Shown piece after piece: positions 44,002 through 53,147 of a DNA stretch of 64,000 nt (positions are counted from its first letter, which is position 1; each line of letters begins with the position of its first letter). The position numbers were made by a program, and so were the translations under genes. The DNA lies in contig CATJVQ010000023.1 in NCBI GenBank assembly GCA_949743955.1, positions 45,699 to 109,698 of the forward strand. Reading direction: 5' to 3'. This DNA is from an uncultured Oscillospiraceae bacterium. Its GTDB lineage: Bacteria; Bacillota; Clostridia; Oscillospirales; Ruminococcaceae. Below the pieces are notes generated by a model. That model ran no database searches, was not told where the DNA came from, and worked only from the letters and a program-made list of their open reading frames with translations.

Positions 44002-46551
44002 ATGAATTGGAAGCGTTCTCATCAGCCGGCCCTGAAAACGGCATGCCTTGTCCTGTCGGCCGCGCTGGTATTCGGGTCGGGGATGAGTGTCAGCGCCGAG
44101 GAGAACACCGGCGGTGCCGAAGCGGATGCCGCCGGCGCCGCGAACGGGGCGAGAAGCGTCAGCAGTGCCTACCAGAAGAGTGAGACAGTCTATGTCAACC
44201 TCGATCCCAGCGGCAAACCGTATGATCAGATTGTCGTCAACTGGCTGCACAGCGACACGCCCGGCGTCACCATTGAGGACCGCACGACGCTGCGCGATAT
44301 CGAGAATGTCAAGGGCGACGAAACGCCCCGCCGCAGCGGCAACAACGTCTCCTGGGATCTGGACGGTACCGACCTCTACTACCGCGGCCGGACCGACGGC
44401 GAGCTGCCCGTCTCGGTGGACATTACCTATAAGCTGGACGGCAAAACGATGTCCGCGGAGGAGATCGCGGGGAAGAGCGGAAAGCTGGAGATGACGGTGA
44501 ACGTCAAAAACAACCTGCGCCGCAGCGTGATGATCGGCGGCGAGGGGGTAACAATGTACGTCCCGCTCTCGGCCGCTGTCGCGCTCTCGATGCCGGAGGA
44601 GACATTCCATAACGTCGACTGCCCGGACGGTACTGTCCAGAGCGACGGCAATGTGCAGGCGGTTGCGCTCGTGGCGATGCCCGGGCTTGAGGACAGCCTG
44701 AACCTCGGGGGATACGACCTCCCCGGCTTCGGCGACATTGATTTCCCCGAGACATTCACCCTCACCGCCGATGTGGATGAATTCGAGCTCGGCCCTATCG
44801 GTATTGTAGTGACAGCGTCCATCCCCGAGCTGGATAAGATCGACGCCGCCGAGGATATCGACGATATGCGAACGGATCTCATCGATCTGCAGAGCGCGCA
44901 AAACGATCTGGACGCGTGGGATCCCTCCCGCCGGACCCGTTCGCTCTTCACGTCCCCGGCGCATACGGCGGGCGCGCGCGTGCTGGTGAACGATATCTTC
45001 GAGTTTTACGATCAGGATGTCGCCATTCTCGACATTCTCCCGAAGTATACGACAGAAGAGAATATTGATCTGTACGACCGTGTATCCAAGACCATGGACG
45101 ATGTGGACATCGACGAACTGCTCGATTCAGAGGCTGTGGATAAGCTTATCGACCGCCTGACGGAGAAGAATGTCGAGAATATCCGCTCCCTGCTCAACGA
45201 TTACGACACCATCAAGGACCTCGACTGTGACGAGCTCGACGATCTGTTAGAAGAGATGCAGGATCTGCTCGACGACTATGAGGAAAAGCGCGAAATTTTT
45301 GAGACATATGAAGTCTTGCTCAAGTATTCCGACAGCATGTTCGCTCTCGCCGATGCGCTGGAGAGTTCCGGGCTGGAGGAATACCTCGATGAGAACGTGA
45401 TTGACACGGTTATCGGCGGCATTGCCGGCACGAAGGTACCGGCGGCAGTCCGGCCGGACCGACTGGAAGACGCGATTTATGTCCTTGGAATCGATGGTGC
45501 GACAACACGGTCGCCTAAACAGGTGGAAACAATCAAGACAGCGTTTGCGATGGCGCTTGAGAAAAGGCCGAACGATCCGAGCCTGAACGCGCTGGATGGT
45601 TTTGTATCCACGCTCGGAACCTCGGGAGTCATTCCCCCGCAGATTTCCGGCGGTCTGGCGCAGGTGCTCGGCGGTGTAAAAAGCACGGTAGAAGATGAGA
45701 TGACATCGGCGGCGGAAAAACCGTCGCAAAGCCTCAAGGGGCTTCTCCGGGACGTAAAGAATCTTAAGGGTCAGATGGATAAGGAGCTGGGCGGCAACAC
45801 CGAGGCCCGCTTGGCGGACGCGATGGACTTCACTAAAGAGATGGCCCCGCGGCTCGAGAAGATGCTGGCGGCTGCGGAGGATCTCGCCAAGCACATGCAC
45901 TATAAGGACGGTACGGACGATCTGGTGGATGAACTGCGCCGGGTGATCCGCGACCTGGACGCAAACAAGGGCACCATCAACGCGCTGCGGGATCTGATGG
46001 ACGAATACGACGCCGATCAGTTTGACACACTCCGCGAGCACTGGCCAGAGCTCAAGGACGACATCAAGGAGGTGCGCCCGATCCTCCGGGATCTGCGCGA
46101 CGACCTTAAGGATCCGGTTTTGGACCGCAGCCTGCACGCCATGCCGCAGACGGTGGACGTCCTCCTGCGGATGAAGGACGATCTGTTCGAGCAGCGTGAA
46201 ATTTCGGAAATTCTGCGCGATTCGCTCGCACAGGACAAGGTGGATACTGCTACGCGCATGTTCGGCACCTTCGATCGATTGCAGGAGAAGGGATCGGTGG
46301 ACAAATACGTCGGCCAGGTGGACGATGCGGATCTCCTGCTCGAACGCAAGGACGCCATTGTCGAACTGTCGAACCAGTACCGCATCTATACCGATGCGGC
46401 CGACGAAGCGGATACTGCGCTCAAATTTGTCATGAAGACGGATGAAATTGAGAAGCCTGAAGCGCCGCAGGCGGATGAGGAGCCCGCAGAGGAAAAGAAA
46501 GGGATCACGGCCTGGGTGAAAGGCGTTATCGGGAAGCTGACAGGAAAATAA
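44002..46551 (+). CDS. Large exported coiled-coil protein linked to the MMPL transporter
   Basis: This 849-aa protein has a signal peptide (residues 1-about 32, VSAEE). Residues about 55-175 form a beta-rich domain (ETVYVNLDPSGKPYDQIVVNWLHSDTPGVTIEDRTTLRDIENVKGDE). The rest is almost entirely helical with heptad spacing, including repeats of DDLLEEMQDLLDDYEEK, VRPILRDLRDDLKD and similar. I start at ATG 44002, after AAGGAGGAA; the track ORF begins in another gene. There is no transmembrane C-terminus. No function is established; its place directly after the MMPL gene suggests a periplasm-facing partner, as with HlyD or MmpS proteins. Confidence 0.75.
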   Translation: MNWKRSHQPALKTACLVLSAALVFGSGMSVSAEENTGGAEADAAGAANGARSVSSAYQKSETVYVNLDPSGKPYDQIVVNWLHSDTPGVTIEDRTTLRDIENVKGDETPRRSGNNVSWDLDGTDLYYRGRTDGELPVSVDITYKLDGKTMSAEEIAGKSGKLEMTVNVKNNLRRSVMIGGEGVTMYVPLSAAVALSMPEETFHNVDCPDGTVQSDGNVQAVALVAMPGLEDSLNLGGYDLPGFGDIDFPETFTLTADVDEFELGPIGIVVTASIPELDKIDAAEDIDDMRTDLIDLQSAQNDLDAWDPSRRTRSLFTSPAHTAGARVLVNDIFEFYDQDVAILDILPKYTTEENIDLYDRVSKTMDDVDIDELLDSEAVDKLIDRLTEKNVENIRSLLNDYDTIKDLDCDELDDLLEEMQDLLDDYEEKREIFETYEVLLKYSDSMFALADALESSGLEEYLDENVIDTVIGGIAGTKVPAAVRPDRLEDAIYVLGIDGATTRSPKQVETIKTAFAMALEKRPNDPSLNALDGFVSTLGTSGVIPPQISGGLAQVLGGVKSTVEDEMTSAAEKPSQSLKGLLRDVKNLKGQMDKELGGNTEARLADAMDFTKEMAPRLEKMLAAAEDLAKHMHYKDGTDDLVDELRRVIRDLDANKGTINALRDLMDEYDADQFDTLREHWPELKDDIKEVRPILRDLRDDLKDPVLDRSLHAMPQTVDVLLRMKDDLFEQREISEILRDSLAQDKVDTATRMFGTFDRLQEKGSVDKYVGQVDDADLLLERKDAIVELSNQYRIYTDAADEADTALKFVMKTDEIEKPEAPQADEEPAEEKKGITAWVKGVIGKLTGK

Positions 46552-46621
46552 GCGTATGGAACGCCGGGCTTTGGAACACACTATGGAGGCAAACGTATTT
46601 CTCCTGAAAGGGGAGGCTTCC

Positions 46622-46786
46622 ATGCCGAAGAGTAAAAAACAGGATAAGAAACAGATGGAGGAACCGACCCGCCGCGCAATGGAACTGACCGATCTGCGCG
46701 ACGTGCGCACGGATCCGCTCGGCAGCTATACAGGCAGCCCGCTCAACCCCTATGAGAAGCCTGTACAGGATGCGGACGATCTATAA
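46622..46786 (+). CDS. Short conserved-looking protein, 54 aa
   Basis: MPKSKKQDKKQMEEPTRRAMELTDLRDVRTDPLGSYTGSPLNPYEKPVQDADDL, start ATG 46622 after AAAGGGGAGG. It is Lys-rich at the N-terminus and ends in an acidic motif; short proteins with an ending like GSYTG..P.EKPVQDADDL occur in related Clostridia, as far as I recall. The track start 46556 is too early. It is the last gene of the tetR-MMPL unit, about 70 bp after the large protein, and its stop codon coincides with the left end of a palindromic element. Confidence 0.65.
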   Translation: MPKSKKQDKKQMEEPTRRAMELTDLRDVRTDPLGSYTGSPLNPYEKPVQDADDL

Positions 46787-46888
46787 TACTGATATTCAAT
46801 AAATTGTAGACAATCTGTGGGTCAAAAAATCCATATATGCAAGATTTTTCGCCCCGCAGATTGTACAATTTTAATTGAATATCAGTAT
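46786..46888. mobile_element. MITE-like palindromic element
   Basis: ATACTGATATTCAAT at the left end and its exact reverse complement ATTGAATATCAGTAT at the right frame a 103-bp segment. The inner parts (AAATTGTAGACAATCTGTGGG and CCCGCAGATTGTACAATTTT) extend the match to an imperfect arm of about 36 bp. There is no ORF inside. No target duplication can be asserted. It begins at the stop codon of the 54-aa gene. Confidence 0.72.
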
Positions 46889-46889
46889 A

Positions 46890-46924
46890 AACGAAGAAGC
46901 CGCCGGCGATGAGCCGACGGCCTC
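46890..46924 (-). terminator. Terminator of the 367-aa gene
   Basis: On the minus strand GCCGTCGGC-TCATC-GCCGGCGGC is followed by TTCTTCGTTT. It lies just left of the minus-strand stop. Confidence 0.78.
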
Positions 46925-46953
46925 TGCTATGCTTATTTCTGGCAGGAAACAGC

Positions 46954-48057
46954 TCAGTATCCCGCACTGATACCGGTGACTTCAATGGTGGATACGGAGA
47001 CCTCCACGCCTCCGCCCATATCGCCTGCGGGCGCAGCGTCCGCAGACGGGGAGGAGACGGAGGTTTCAAGAGCTATCAGCTCATGGCGCAGCTCCTCTTC
47101 CTCGTCTCTGTCCTTGCGCAGATTGCGCGGGCCGTAGGACTCGAAGAGCTGGGCGTATTCCCGGTTCCGGCGCTTGGACTTGCGCTTATAGAGCTCTGCC
47201 CGCAGCTCCCGCATTTTTTTTAGCTCCCGCTCGTGCTGTGCGCGCTTTTCCCTCGAGCGGATTGTCTGTTCTTCGTCGAGCCGGCGGATCTTCGCCCGCG
47301 CCCGGTTTGCGACACGCTGTAAATTCGAGAGGGCGGCGCGCACCTTGTTCTGATCATATTGATCGCCTGCGGCCGCGGCTATGCGCAGGGTGAAAATTTT
47401 GTGGTTCGTGGCGATGAGCACATCCCTCGCGCTCTGCTGGACTTCCGCGCGGACAAGGCGGGTCATCAGCTCCCGGGGATTGGCGTCGATGGTCTTCTTC
47501 TGCTGTTTGCGCATCTTTTCCAGCATCCGCTTGCGCGACTCCTCAAGCTGTTCGATCATCCGCTTGAGTTCCTCGACCCTCTCGTCCTTCGGCGGGCTGG
47601 AGGTCCAGGTTGAGACGCCGTTTTCATTGATAACGATCCCCGCGCCGATCACGGGGCGCCCCTCGCTGAGCTTCTGCCCCACCTTGCCGGCAAGCTGGCC
47701 GAGCGCATCGTGAATCAGCAGAACGCCTGCCTGGAAGGACTCCTCATCACGCCCCATCGCTTCGAGGAATGATTCGGAGAGCGTGAGATGCAGGCCGCTC
47801 CCGGCAGCGGCAGCATAGGAAGCGATGTCATTTTCCTGCAGGGAGGCGAATGTCATGTTGATGCCGGGGAAAAGACTGCGCAGGCGGAACGCCGCCGTTT
47901 CGGCAGCGGAGGCGCCGGCATCCGGATTCACGCCGGCGGACAGCTCCAGCCGGTCGTCCTCATGTCCGGGGAAACCTGCTGCGGTCTGCGGAAGAACGGT
48001 TCCACGCTGAATCCGGCCCACATGACCGGACCGGACGGCGGATGAGATTTCCTGCAT
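46954..48057 (-). CDS. Coiled-coil protein of unknown function
   Basis: This 367-aa protein has no signal peptide or membrane helix. Residues about 60-140 form a globular part (SLFPGINMTFASLQENDIASYAAAAGSGLHLTLSESFLEAMGRDEESFQ). A long charged coiled-coil follows (residues 165-330, RVEELKRMIEQLEESRKRMLEKMRKQQKK, HERELKKMRELRAELYKRKSKRR), with an acidic/Ser-Ala tail. I do not recognise a family. GAGGAGG before ATG 48057 is strong. It has its own terminator. Clostridial flagellar or sporulation-associated proteins can look like this, but that is only a guess. Confidence 0.75.
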   Translation of the reverse strand: MQEISSAVRSGHVGRIQRGTVLPQTAAGFPGHEDDRLELSAGVNPDAGASAAETAAFRLRSLFPGINMTFASLQENDIASYAAAAGSGLHLTLSESFLEAMGRDEESFQAGVLLIHDALGQLAGKVGQKLSEGRPVIGAGIVINENGVSTWTSSPPKDERVEELKRMIEQLEESRKRMLEKMRKQQKKTIDANPRELMTRLVRAEVQQSARDVLIATNHKIFTLRIAAAAGDQYDQNKVRAALSNLQRVANRARAKIRRLDEEQTIRSREKRAQHERELKKMRELRAELYKRKSKRRNREYAQLFESYGPRNLRKDRDEEEELRHELIALETSVSSPSADAAPAGDMGGGVEVSVSTIEVTGISAGY

Positions 48058-48208
48058 GACGCACCTCCTCGCCTGTGTTCATAAAATCCACAAGATTCTA
48101 ATATATTTATCGGCATTTTGAGGGAAAACGAAACAGATTAGCACATAATTTTACCCGGATTTTGGCAGGAATGGGGATCCCCGCAAAATCAGACAAAGCT
48201 TTACGATG

Positions 48209-48279
48209 GCAATTCTCAAAAGTATTACCGAACAGCAGGCTTTCTGCGGTTCGGTAATAGAAATATTTTTGAGAATTGC
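48209..48279. mobile_element. MITE-like palindrome (copy A)
   Basis: GCAATTCTCAAAAGTATT and AATATTTTTGAGAATTGC are near-exact inverted ends (17 of 18 pairs). Inside, ATTACCGAAC pairs with GTTCGGTAAT and GCAG with CTGC, so almost the whole 71 bp folds as one hairpin. Its ends and the GGCTTTCTG core are shared with the element at 61057-61147. It lies between divergent genes, upstream of the lon promoter. Confidence 0.78.
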
Positions 48280-48302
48280 TATAAGTCTTTACGTGCGACA
48301 GC

Positions 48303-48331
48303 TTGCAAAATACAGACAAGTTTAGTATAAT
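48303..48331 (+). promoter_or_regulatory. Promoter of lon
   Basis: TTGCAA (48303-48308) and TATAAT (48326-48331) have a 17-bp spacer. The 5' leader to the lon start is about 110 bp. No CIRCE or CtsR-type repeat was seen in it. Confidence 0.87.
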
Positions 48332-48450
48332 GAGGGTTCATAGAGGAAGTATACGTTTCATGAAATGCGGCGGTTTGGAACGGATGATCCGCCGGTTTTC
48401 GAAGCGCAGGACTCTGGAGCGCAGGGTTCTTTTTCGGGAGGTAAGGTCAA

Positions 48451-50961
48451 ATGGCAGAGAAGGTCAAGGTTAAACTGAACGAAAGGCCGGCCGATAAAGA
48501 AAAAGCACGCCTCGCCGAGGGCAGGGAAGCAAAGGAAGCACAGGAGATGCCAGTCATCGCCATGCGGGGATTGGTACTCTTTCCGAAGATGGTTCTCCAT
48601 TTTGATGTGGGCCGGCAAATTTCTGTTCAGGCGCTCAATGCCGCTGTGCAGGGGGAGCGGAAAATTTTCATGGTGGCGCAGAAGGATATAGCAACCGACG
48701 AGATCCGCTCCGATCTGCTCTATAACGTGGGTGTGGTGGCTTCTGTGCGCCAGATCCTCAAGCCGCGCGACGATGTGCTGCGTGTCGTGGTGGAGGGGGA
48801 GTACCGCGCGAAGCTGCTCGAAGTCACCGGGACGGATCCTTATATCAGCGCACGCTGTATCGAACATCCGATGCGCCAGCCCCGCTATGGAAATACTATC
48901 CTGTGCGAGGCGCTCATCCGCACGGTGAAGGACTACTTTGAGGAATACTGCATGCTCTCCCCCAAAATGCCCAGGGAATTTGTCATGGGTGTGTTCATGA
49001 GCGACGATCCGGTTTACATTACGGAATATATCGCTGGAAATATCCCAATGGGAGTGGAGCGTAAGCAGGCGCTGCTCGAGCAGAACAGCCCGACTAGGCG
49101 CCTGGAGATGCTCGCGGGGTATCTGGAGAGTGAAAACCAGATTCTGAACACCGAGCAGGAGATTCAGGAGAAGGTGCGCGAGCAGATCGATAAGAACCAG
49201 CGCGAATACTATCTGCGTGAACAGATGAAGGCGATTGCGCAGGAGCTCGATGAGGACGAGAACCCGGAAAATGAGGTAGGGGAGTATCTGGCGAAGATCC
49301 AGAGCCTAGGGCTTACGGACGAATGCCGGGAGAAGCTGGAGAAGGAGGCGCGGCGGCTGTATAAGATGCCGATGTCCTCACACGAGGCGGGCGTCATCCG
49401 GACGTATCTGGACACCTGCCTGGAGCTGCCGTGGAACTTAAAGACACGGGATAAGCTCGATGTGGACCGCGCATCGGCCCAGCTCGAGCGCGATCATTAC
49501 GGGATGAAAAAGGTCAAGGCACGCATCCTCGAGCTCATCGCGGTGCGTAAGCTGGCGCCGGACATCCGGGGGCAGATCTTGTGCTTGGCGGGGCCTCCGG
49601 GCGTGGGCAAGACAAGCGTGGCCAAGTCGATAGCCAAGGCGATGGGGCGCAAGTATGCGCGCCTGTCGCTGGGTGGTGTGCGGGATGAATCGGATATCCG
49701 CGGCCACCGCAAGACGTATATCGGCTCAATGCCCGGGCGGGTGATGAACGCCGTCCGGCTCGCGGGGAGCAGTAACCCGCTCATCCTGCTCGATGAAATT
49801 GACAAGCTGGGCAGTGACTTCCGGGGCGATCCGTCGAGCGCGCTGCTCGAGGTGCTCGACAGCGAGCAGAATATCACCTTCCGGGATCATTATATTGAGC
49901 TGCCGTTCGATTTGAGCGACGTGCTCTTCATCGCCACGGCCAATGATCTCTCGACCGTGCCTGCGCCGCTGCTCGACAGGATGGAGGTCATCGAGCTCTC
50001 GAGCTACACCCGGGAGGAGAAGTGGCACATCGCCAAAAAGTACCTCATCCCCAAGCAGCTCAAACGGCACGGCCTCAAGAGCGCGCAGATACCGTTTAAA
50101 AAGGACGCTATCTATACGCTTATCGACGGTTATACACGCGAGGCGGGTGTGCGCGAACTGGAACGCGAGACAGCCTCGGTGCTGCGCAAGTGCGCAAGGA
50201 AGATAGCCGGCGGGGAGGAGGAGAAGATCTCCGTTACGCCGGAACTCATCCATCAGCTTCTCGGTGTGGAGAAGCATAAGCCCGACGAGGTGGACACGTT
50301 TGATCAGGTGGGTGTCGTCAACGGCTTGGCGTGGACCTCTGTCGGCGGGGAGCTGCTGCAGGTGGAGGTATCCGTTCTCCGGGGGACAGGGAAAATCGAG
50401 CTGACCGGCAGCCTCGGCGACGTGATGAAGGAATCCGCTCAGACAGCAGTGAGCGTGGTGCGGCGCATTGGCGAGGAGTACGGCGTCGACCCGGATTTCT
50501 ACAAGAACAACGATGTGCACATCCATTTCCCCGAGGGCGCTGTGCCTAAAGACGGCCCGAGCGCGGGCATCACGATTGTGACGGCGCTCGTCTCCGCGCT
50601 TTCGGGCGTGAAGGTTCGGCACGATGTGGCCATGACAGGGGAAATCACGCTGCGCGGGCGGGTGCTGCCCATCGGCGGGCTGCGGGAGAAGACGATGGCC
50701 GCCTACCGCAACAAGATGCGCACGGTCATCATCCCGCAGCGGAACATCCCCGATATGGAGGAGATGGAGCCCGTTGTGCGTGAGGCACTGGAGATGCGGC
50801 CGGTCTCAGCCATTGAGGAAGTGCTGGAAATCGTGCTGTGTGAGAAGCCGAAGCCCTTTGTGCAGGAAGTAGACACGGACACAGTGCTCCCCATACAGGA
50901 CACGCCCCCGGTCGGCGACACCGCGGTACCGGCGGGGACAGTCTGCCCCCTGCCGCAGTGA
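48451..50961 (+). CDS. lon: ATP-dependent Lon protease
   Basis: This 836-aa protein has an N-terminal LON substrate-binding domain ([23 protein letters not shown], residues about 33-230) and a coiled coil. The AAA+ module contains Walker [21 protein letters not shown], Walker [12 protein letters not shown] and the arginine-finger region [10 protein letters not shown]. The proteolytic domain has the Ser-Lys dyad in [18 protein letters not shown] and [12 protein letters not shown]. It degrades misfolded proteins and regulators. The C-terminus carries an extra low-complexity tail of about 35 residues. It is followed by engB and lysA on the same strand. Confidence 0.97.
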   Translation: MAEKVKVKLNERPADKEKARLAEGREAKEAQEMPVIAMRGLVLFPKMVLHFDVGRQISVQALNAAVQGERKIFMVAQKDIATDEIRSDLLYNVGVVASVRQILKPRDDVLRVVVEGEYRAKLLEVTGTDPYISARCIEHPMRQPRYGNTILCEALIRTVKDYFEEYCMLSPKMPREFVMGVFMSDDPVYITEYIAGNIPMGVERKQALLEQNSPTRRLEMLAGYLESENQILNTEQEIQEKVREQIDKNQREYYLREQMKAIAQELDEDENPENEVGEYLAKIQSLGLTDECREKLEKEARRLYKMPMSSHEAGVIRTYLDTCLELPWNLKTRDKLDVDRASAQLERDHYGMKKVKARILELIAVRKLAPDIRGQILCLAGPPGVGKTSVAKSIAKAMGRKYARLSLGGVRDESDIRGHRKTYIGSMPGRVMNAVRLAGSSNPLILLDEIDKLGSDFRGDPSSALLEVLDSEQNITFRDHYIELPFDLSDVLFIATANDLSTVPAPLLDRMEVIELSSYTREEKWHIAKKYLIPKQLKRHGLKSAQIPFKKDAIYTLIDGYTREAGVRELERETASVLRKCARKIAGGEEEKISVTPELIHQLLGVEKHKPDEVDTFDQVGVVNGLAWTSVGGELLQVEVSVLRGTGKIELTGSLGDVMKESAQTAVSVVRRIGEEYGVDPDFYKNNDVHIHFPEGAVPKDGPSAGITIVTALVSALSGVKVRHDVAMTGEITLRGRVLPIGGLREKTMAAYRNKMRTVIIPQRNIPDMEEMEPVVREALEMRPVSAIEEVLEIVLCEKPKPFVQEVDTDTVLPIQDTPPVGDTAVPAGTVCPLPQ

Positions 50962-50971
50962 GGGACGAAGG

Positions 50972-51562
50972 ATGAATTTTCATCAGGTGGAGTTTGAGCG
51001 CTCGTTCGGGACAAAGGCGCAGCTGGGACCATCGGACCTGCCGGAAATCGTGTTCACAGGGCGATCGAACGTGGGCAAGTCCTCGGCAATCAACCGCCTT
51101 CTGGGGCGCAAGGGCCTGGCCCGCGTGAGCGCAACGCCCGGCAAGACAGCGACAATCAATTTTTTCCGCCTCCCCGAGGTGCGTTTCGTCGACCTGCCGG
51201 GCTATGGCTATGCAAAGGTGGCCCGGGGAGAAAAGCGGCGGTGGAACGAGCTCATCAGCGGGTATTTCGAGAGCGATCGGGATATTCTGCTGATCCTCTC
51301 GCTCATCGACATGCGCCACCCGCCCACGGCGGACGACAGGCTGCTCGTCAATTTCCTGATCGAGCAGGAGCTGCCGTTTGTGTGCGTGCTCACAAAGGCG
51401 GATAAGCTGTCCGCCGCGCAGCGCCGGAATCGTCTGGACGCGGTAAGGGAGGAGCTGCCGTGCGGGGATCAGATCCATTTCATCCCCTTTTCGTCGCAGA
51501 CGGGCGAGGGTGTCGCGCAGCTTCATGAGATTTTTACAGATTTGGTGGAAGAGACGGAGTGA
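50972..51562 (+). CDS. engB: Ribosome-assembly GTPase EngB/YsxC
   Basis: This 196-aa GTPase has G1 GRSNVGKSSAINRLLG, G2 in ARVSATPGKTATINFF, G3 DLPGYGYAKV, G4 TKADKL and G5 SSQTGEG. It acts in 50S subunit assembly. The lon-engB order is standard in Firmicutes. The start is 10 bases after the lon stop, so it is coupled to lon. Confidence 0.96.
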   Translation: MNFHQVEFERSFGTKAQLGPSDLPEIVFTGRSNVGKSSAINRLLGRKGLARVSATPGKTATINFFRLPEVRFVDLPGYGYAKVARGEKRRWNELISGYFESDRDILLILSLIDMRHPPTADDRLLVNFLIEQELPFVCVLTKADKLSAAQRRNRLDAVREELPCGDQIHFIPFSSQTGEGVAQLHEIFTDLVEETE

Positions 51563-51569
51563 CAGTCAA

Positions 51570-52871
51570 GTGAAAAAAGCGGAAAAAAGTTTTACCGTCA
51601 ACGGGCGGGGACACCTGGCTATTGGTGGAGTGGACACGCTGGAGCTGGCCGGTCAGTTTGGGACACCGCTCTATGTATTCGATGAGGAGGCCATCCGCCG
51701 GACCTGCCGGCGCTACCGCGAGGCTCTCGGCCGCAGCTACGGCGAGGGTGGGCTGGCGCTGTATGCGTCGAAGGCGTTTTCGTGCAAGGAGATTTACCGC
51801 ATCGTGGGCAGCGAGGGGCTGGGGGCCGACGTGGTGTCCGCGGGTGAACTGTATACAGCGCTGGAGGCCGGCTTCGTGGCCGCGAAGATCTATTATCACG
51901 GGAACAATAAGACCGACGACGAGCTCCTTTTCGCCATGGAGAAAGGGGTTGGTGCGATTGTGGTGGACAATCTCCCGGAGCTGAGGCGGTTAGCGAAGCT
52001 CCGCCAGCGGATGGACAGGGATCAGGATGTGCTGCTGCGCATCAAGCCCGGTATCGACGCGCACACCCACAATTACATCCGCACGGGGCAGATCGACAGC
52101 AAGTTCGGCTTCGCCCTCGAGACAGGGGAGGCGCTGGAGGCTGTACGGGAGACGCTCGGGACAGAAGGCGTCCGCCTGCGGGGGTTACACTGCCATATCG
52201 GCTCGCAGATTTTCGATACCCAGCCCTTTGTCGACGCTGCGCGCGTGATGGCGCGCTTCATGGGTGAAATCAGGCGCTCCTGCGGCGCGACGCTCACCAC
52301 CCTCAACCTCGGCGGCGGCTTTGGCGTACAGTATATAGAGGGGGACGATCCGGTCCCGTTTGAAGAGACGCTTGCCGAAGTCGCCGTGGCGCTGCGCGAG
52401 ACATGCAAGGAGGAGGGCATTCCGCAGCCGTTTGTGCTCGTTGAGCCGGGGCGCTCCATCGTGAATTCGGCATGCGCGACGCTCTACACCGTCGGCGCGA
52501 GGAAAGAGATCCCTGGTGTGCGGACATATGTCTCCGTCGATGGCGGGATGACCGACAACCCACGCTACGCTCTCTATCAGGCGCAGTATGAGGCGGTTGT
52601 CGCGAACCGTGCGGGGGAGGAGCGGAACGAGCATGTCACCCTTGCGGGGAAGTGCTGCGAGAGCGGGGATCTGCTCGGCGAGGACATGCCGCTCCAGCAC
52701 TGCGATTCGGGGGATATCCTCGCGGTACTGTGCACGGGCGCATACAATTTTTCGATGGCGTCGGGTTACAACCGCATCCGGCGTCCGGCGGTCGTGATGG
52801 TCAAGGACGGGCTGGCGCGGCTCGTCGTGCGGCGCGAGACGCTGGAGGATATTGTGCGCTGCGATATATGA
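51570..52871 (+). CDS. lysA: Diaminopimelate decarboxylase
   Basis: This 433-aa PLP enzyme makes lysine from meso-DAP. PLP-binding lysine lies in LALYASKAFSCKEIYRI, then GGELYTALEAGFVAAKIYYHGNNKTDDEL, LHCHIGSQIFD, GGGFGVQY, VEPGRSIVNSA and the substrate Cys in KCCESGDLLGED. I start at GTG 51570 (MKKAEKSFTVNGRGH); the track's 51510 begins inside engB. The start lies 7 bases after the engB stop. It is the last gene of the lon-engB-lysA group. Confidence 0.95.
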   Translation: MKKAEKSFTVNGRGHLAIGGVDTLELAGQFGTPLYVFDEEAIRRTCRRYREALGRSYGEGGLALYASKAFSCKEIYRIVGSEGLGADVVSAGELYTALEAGFVAAKIYYHGNNKTDDELLFAMEKGVGAIVVDNLPELRRLAKLRQRMDRDQDVLLRIKPGIDAHTHNYIRTGQIDSKFGFALETGEALEAVRETLGTEGVRLRGLHCHIGSQIFDTQPFVDAARVMARFMGEIRRSCGATLTTLNLGGGFGVQYIEGDDPVPFEETLAEVAVALRETCKEEGIPQPFVLVEPGRSIVNSACATLYTVGARKEIPGVRTYVSVDGGMTDNPRYALYQAQYEAVVANRAGEERNEHVTLAGKCCESGDLLGEDMPLQHCDSGDILAVLCTGAYNFSMASGYNRIRRPAVVMVKDGLARLVVRRETLEDIVRCDI

Positions 52872-52954
52872 GATGGAGAATCTCCCTGGCAGTTCCGAAT
52901 CGGCCCATTGCGGCGGTATGGAGTGATGCCGCAGTTTTATCAGGGAAGAACAGA

Positions 52955-52983
52955 TTGACCCAAGTGCGGGCGGGGAGTATACT
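52955..52983 (+). promoter_or_regulatory. Promoter of the orphan TPP riboswitch
   Basis: TTGACC (52955-52960) and TATACT (52978-52983) are spaced by 17 bp. Transcription would enter the aptamer about 15 bp later. The promoter is preserved although the gene it served is broken. Confidence 0.78.
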
Positions 52984-53002
52984 TTTACCAAAACAGAATA
53001 AT

Positions 53003-53090
53003 AGGGGAGCTTGTGTGACAGGCTGAGAGGAAGGTAAACCTTCGACCCTTACACCTGATGCGGATAATGCCGCCGGAGGAAGTCGCAGGG
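53003..53090 (+). promoter_or_regulatory. Orphan TPP riboswitch
   Basis: Conserved pieces in order: AGGGGAGCTTGTG, GACAGGCTGAGAGGAAGG, CGACCCTTACACCTGATGCGGATAATGCCGCCGGAGGAAGTCG. It is the second THI element in the window, on the plus strand. Confidence 0.96.
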
Positions 53091-53101
53091 AAGTACTTAT
53101 T

Positions 53102-53137
53102 TAGGAGGCATCGCATGCGGATGCCTCCTGTTTTTTG
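53102..53137 (+). terminator. Terminator of the orphan TPP riboswitch
   Basis: AGGAGGCATC-GCATGCG-GATGCCTCCT is followed by GTTTTTT. It is placed as in riboswitch-controlled attenuation of thi genes. Confidence 0.92.
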
Positions 53138-53147
53138 TTATATTTTT

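Noticed and set aside
45247-46710. 487-aa minus-strand ORF
   Set aside because: Antisense to the 849-aa exported protein; the plus frame has signal peptide, ribosome site and operon position.
49726-50622. 298-aa minus-strand ORF
   Set aside because: Antisense to lon.
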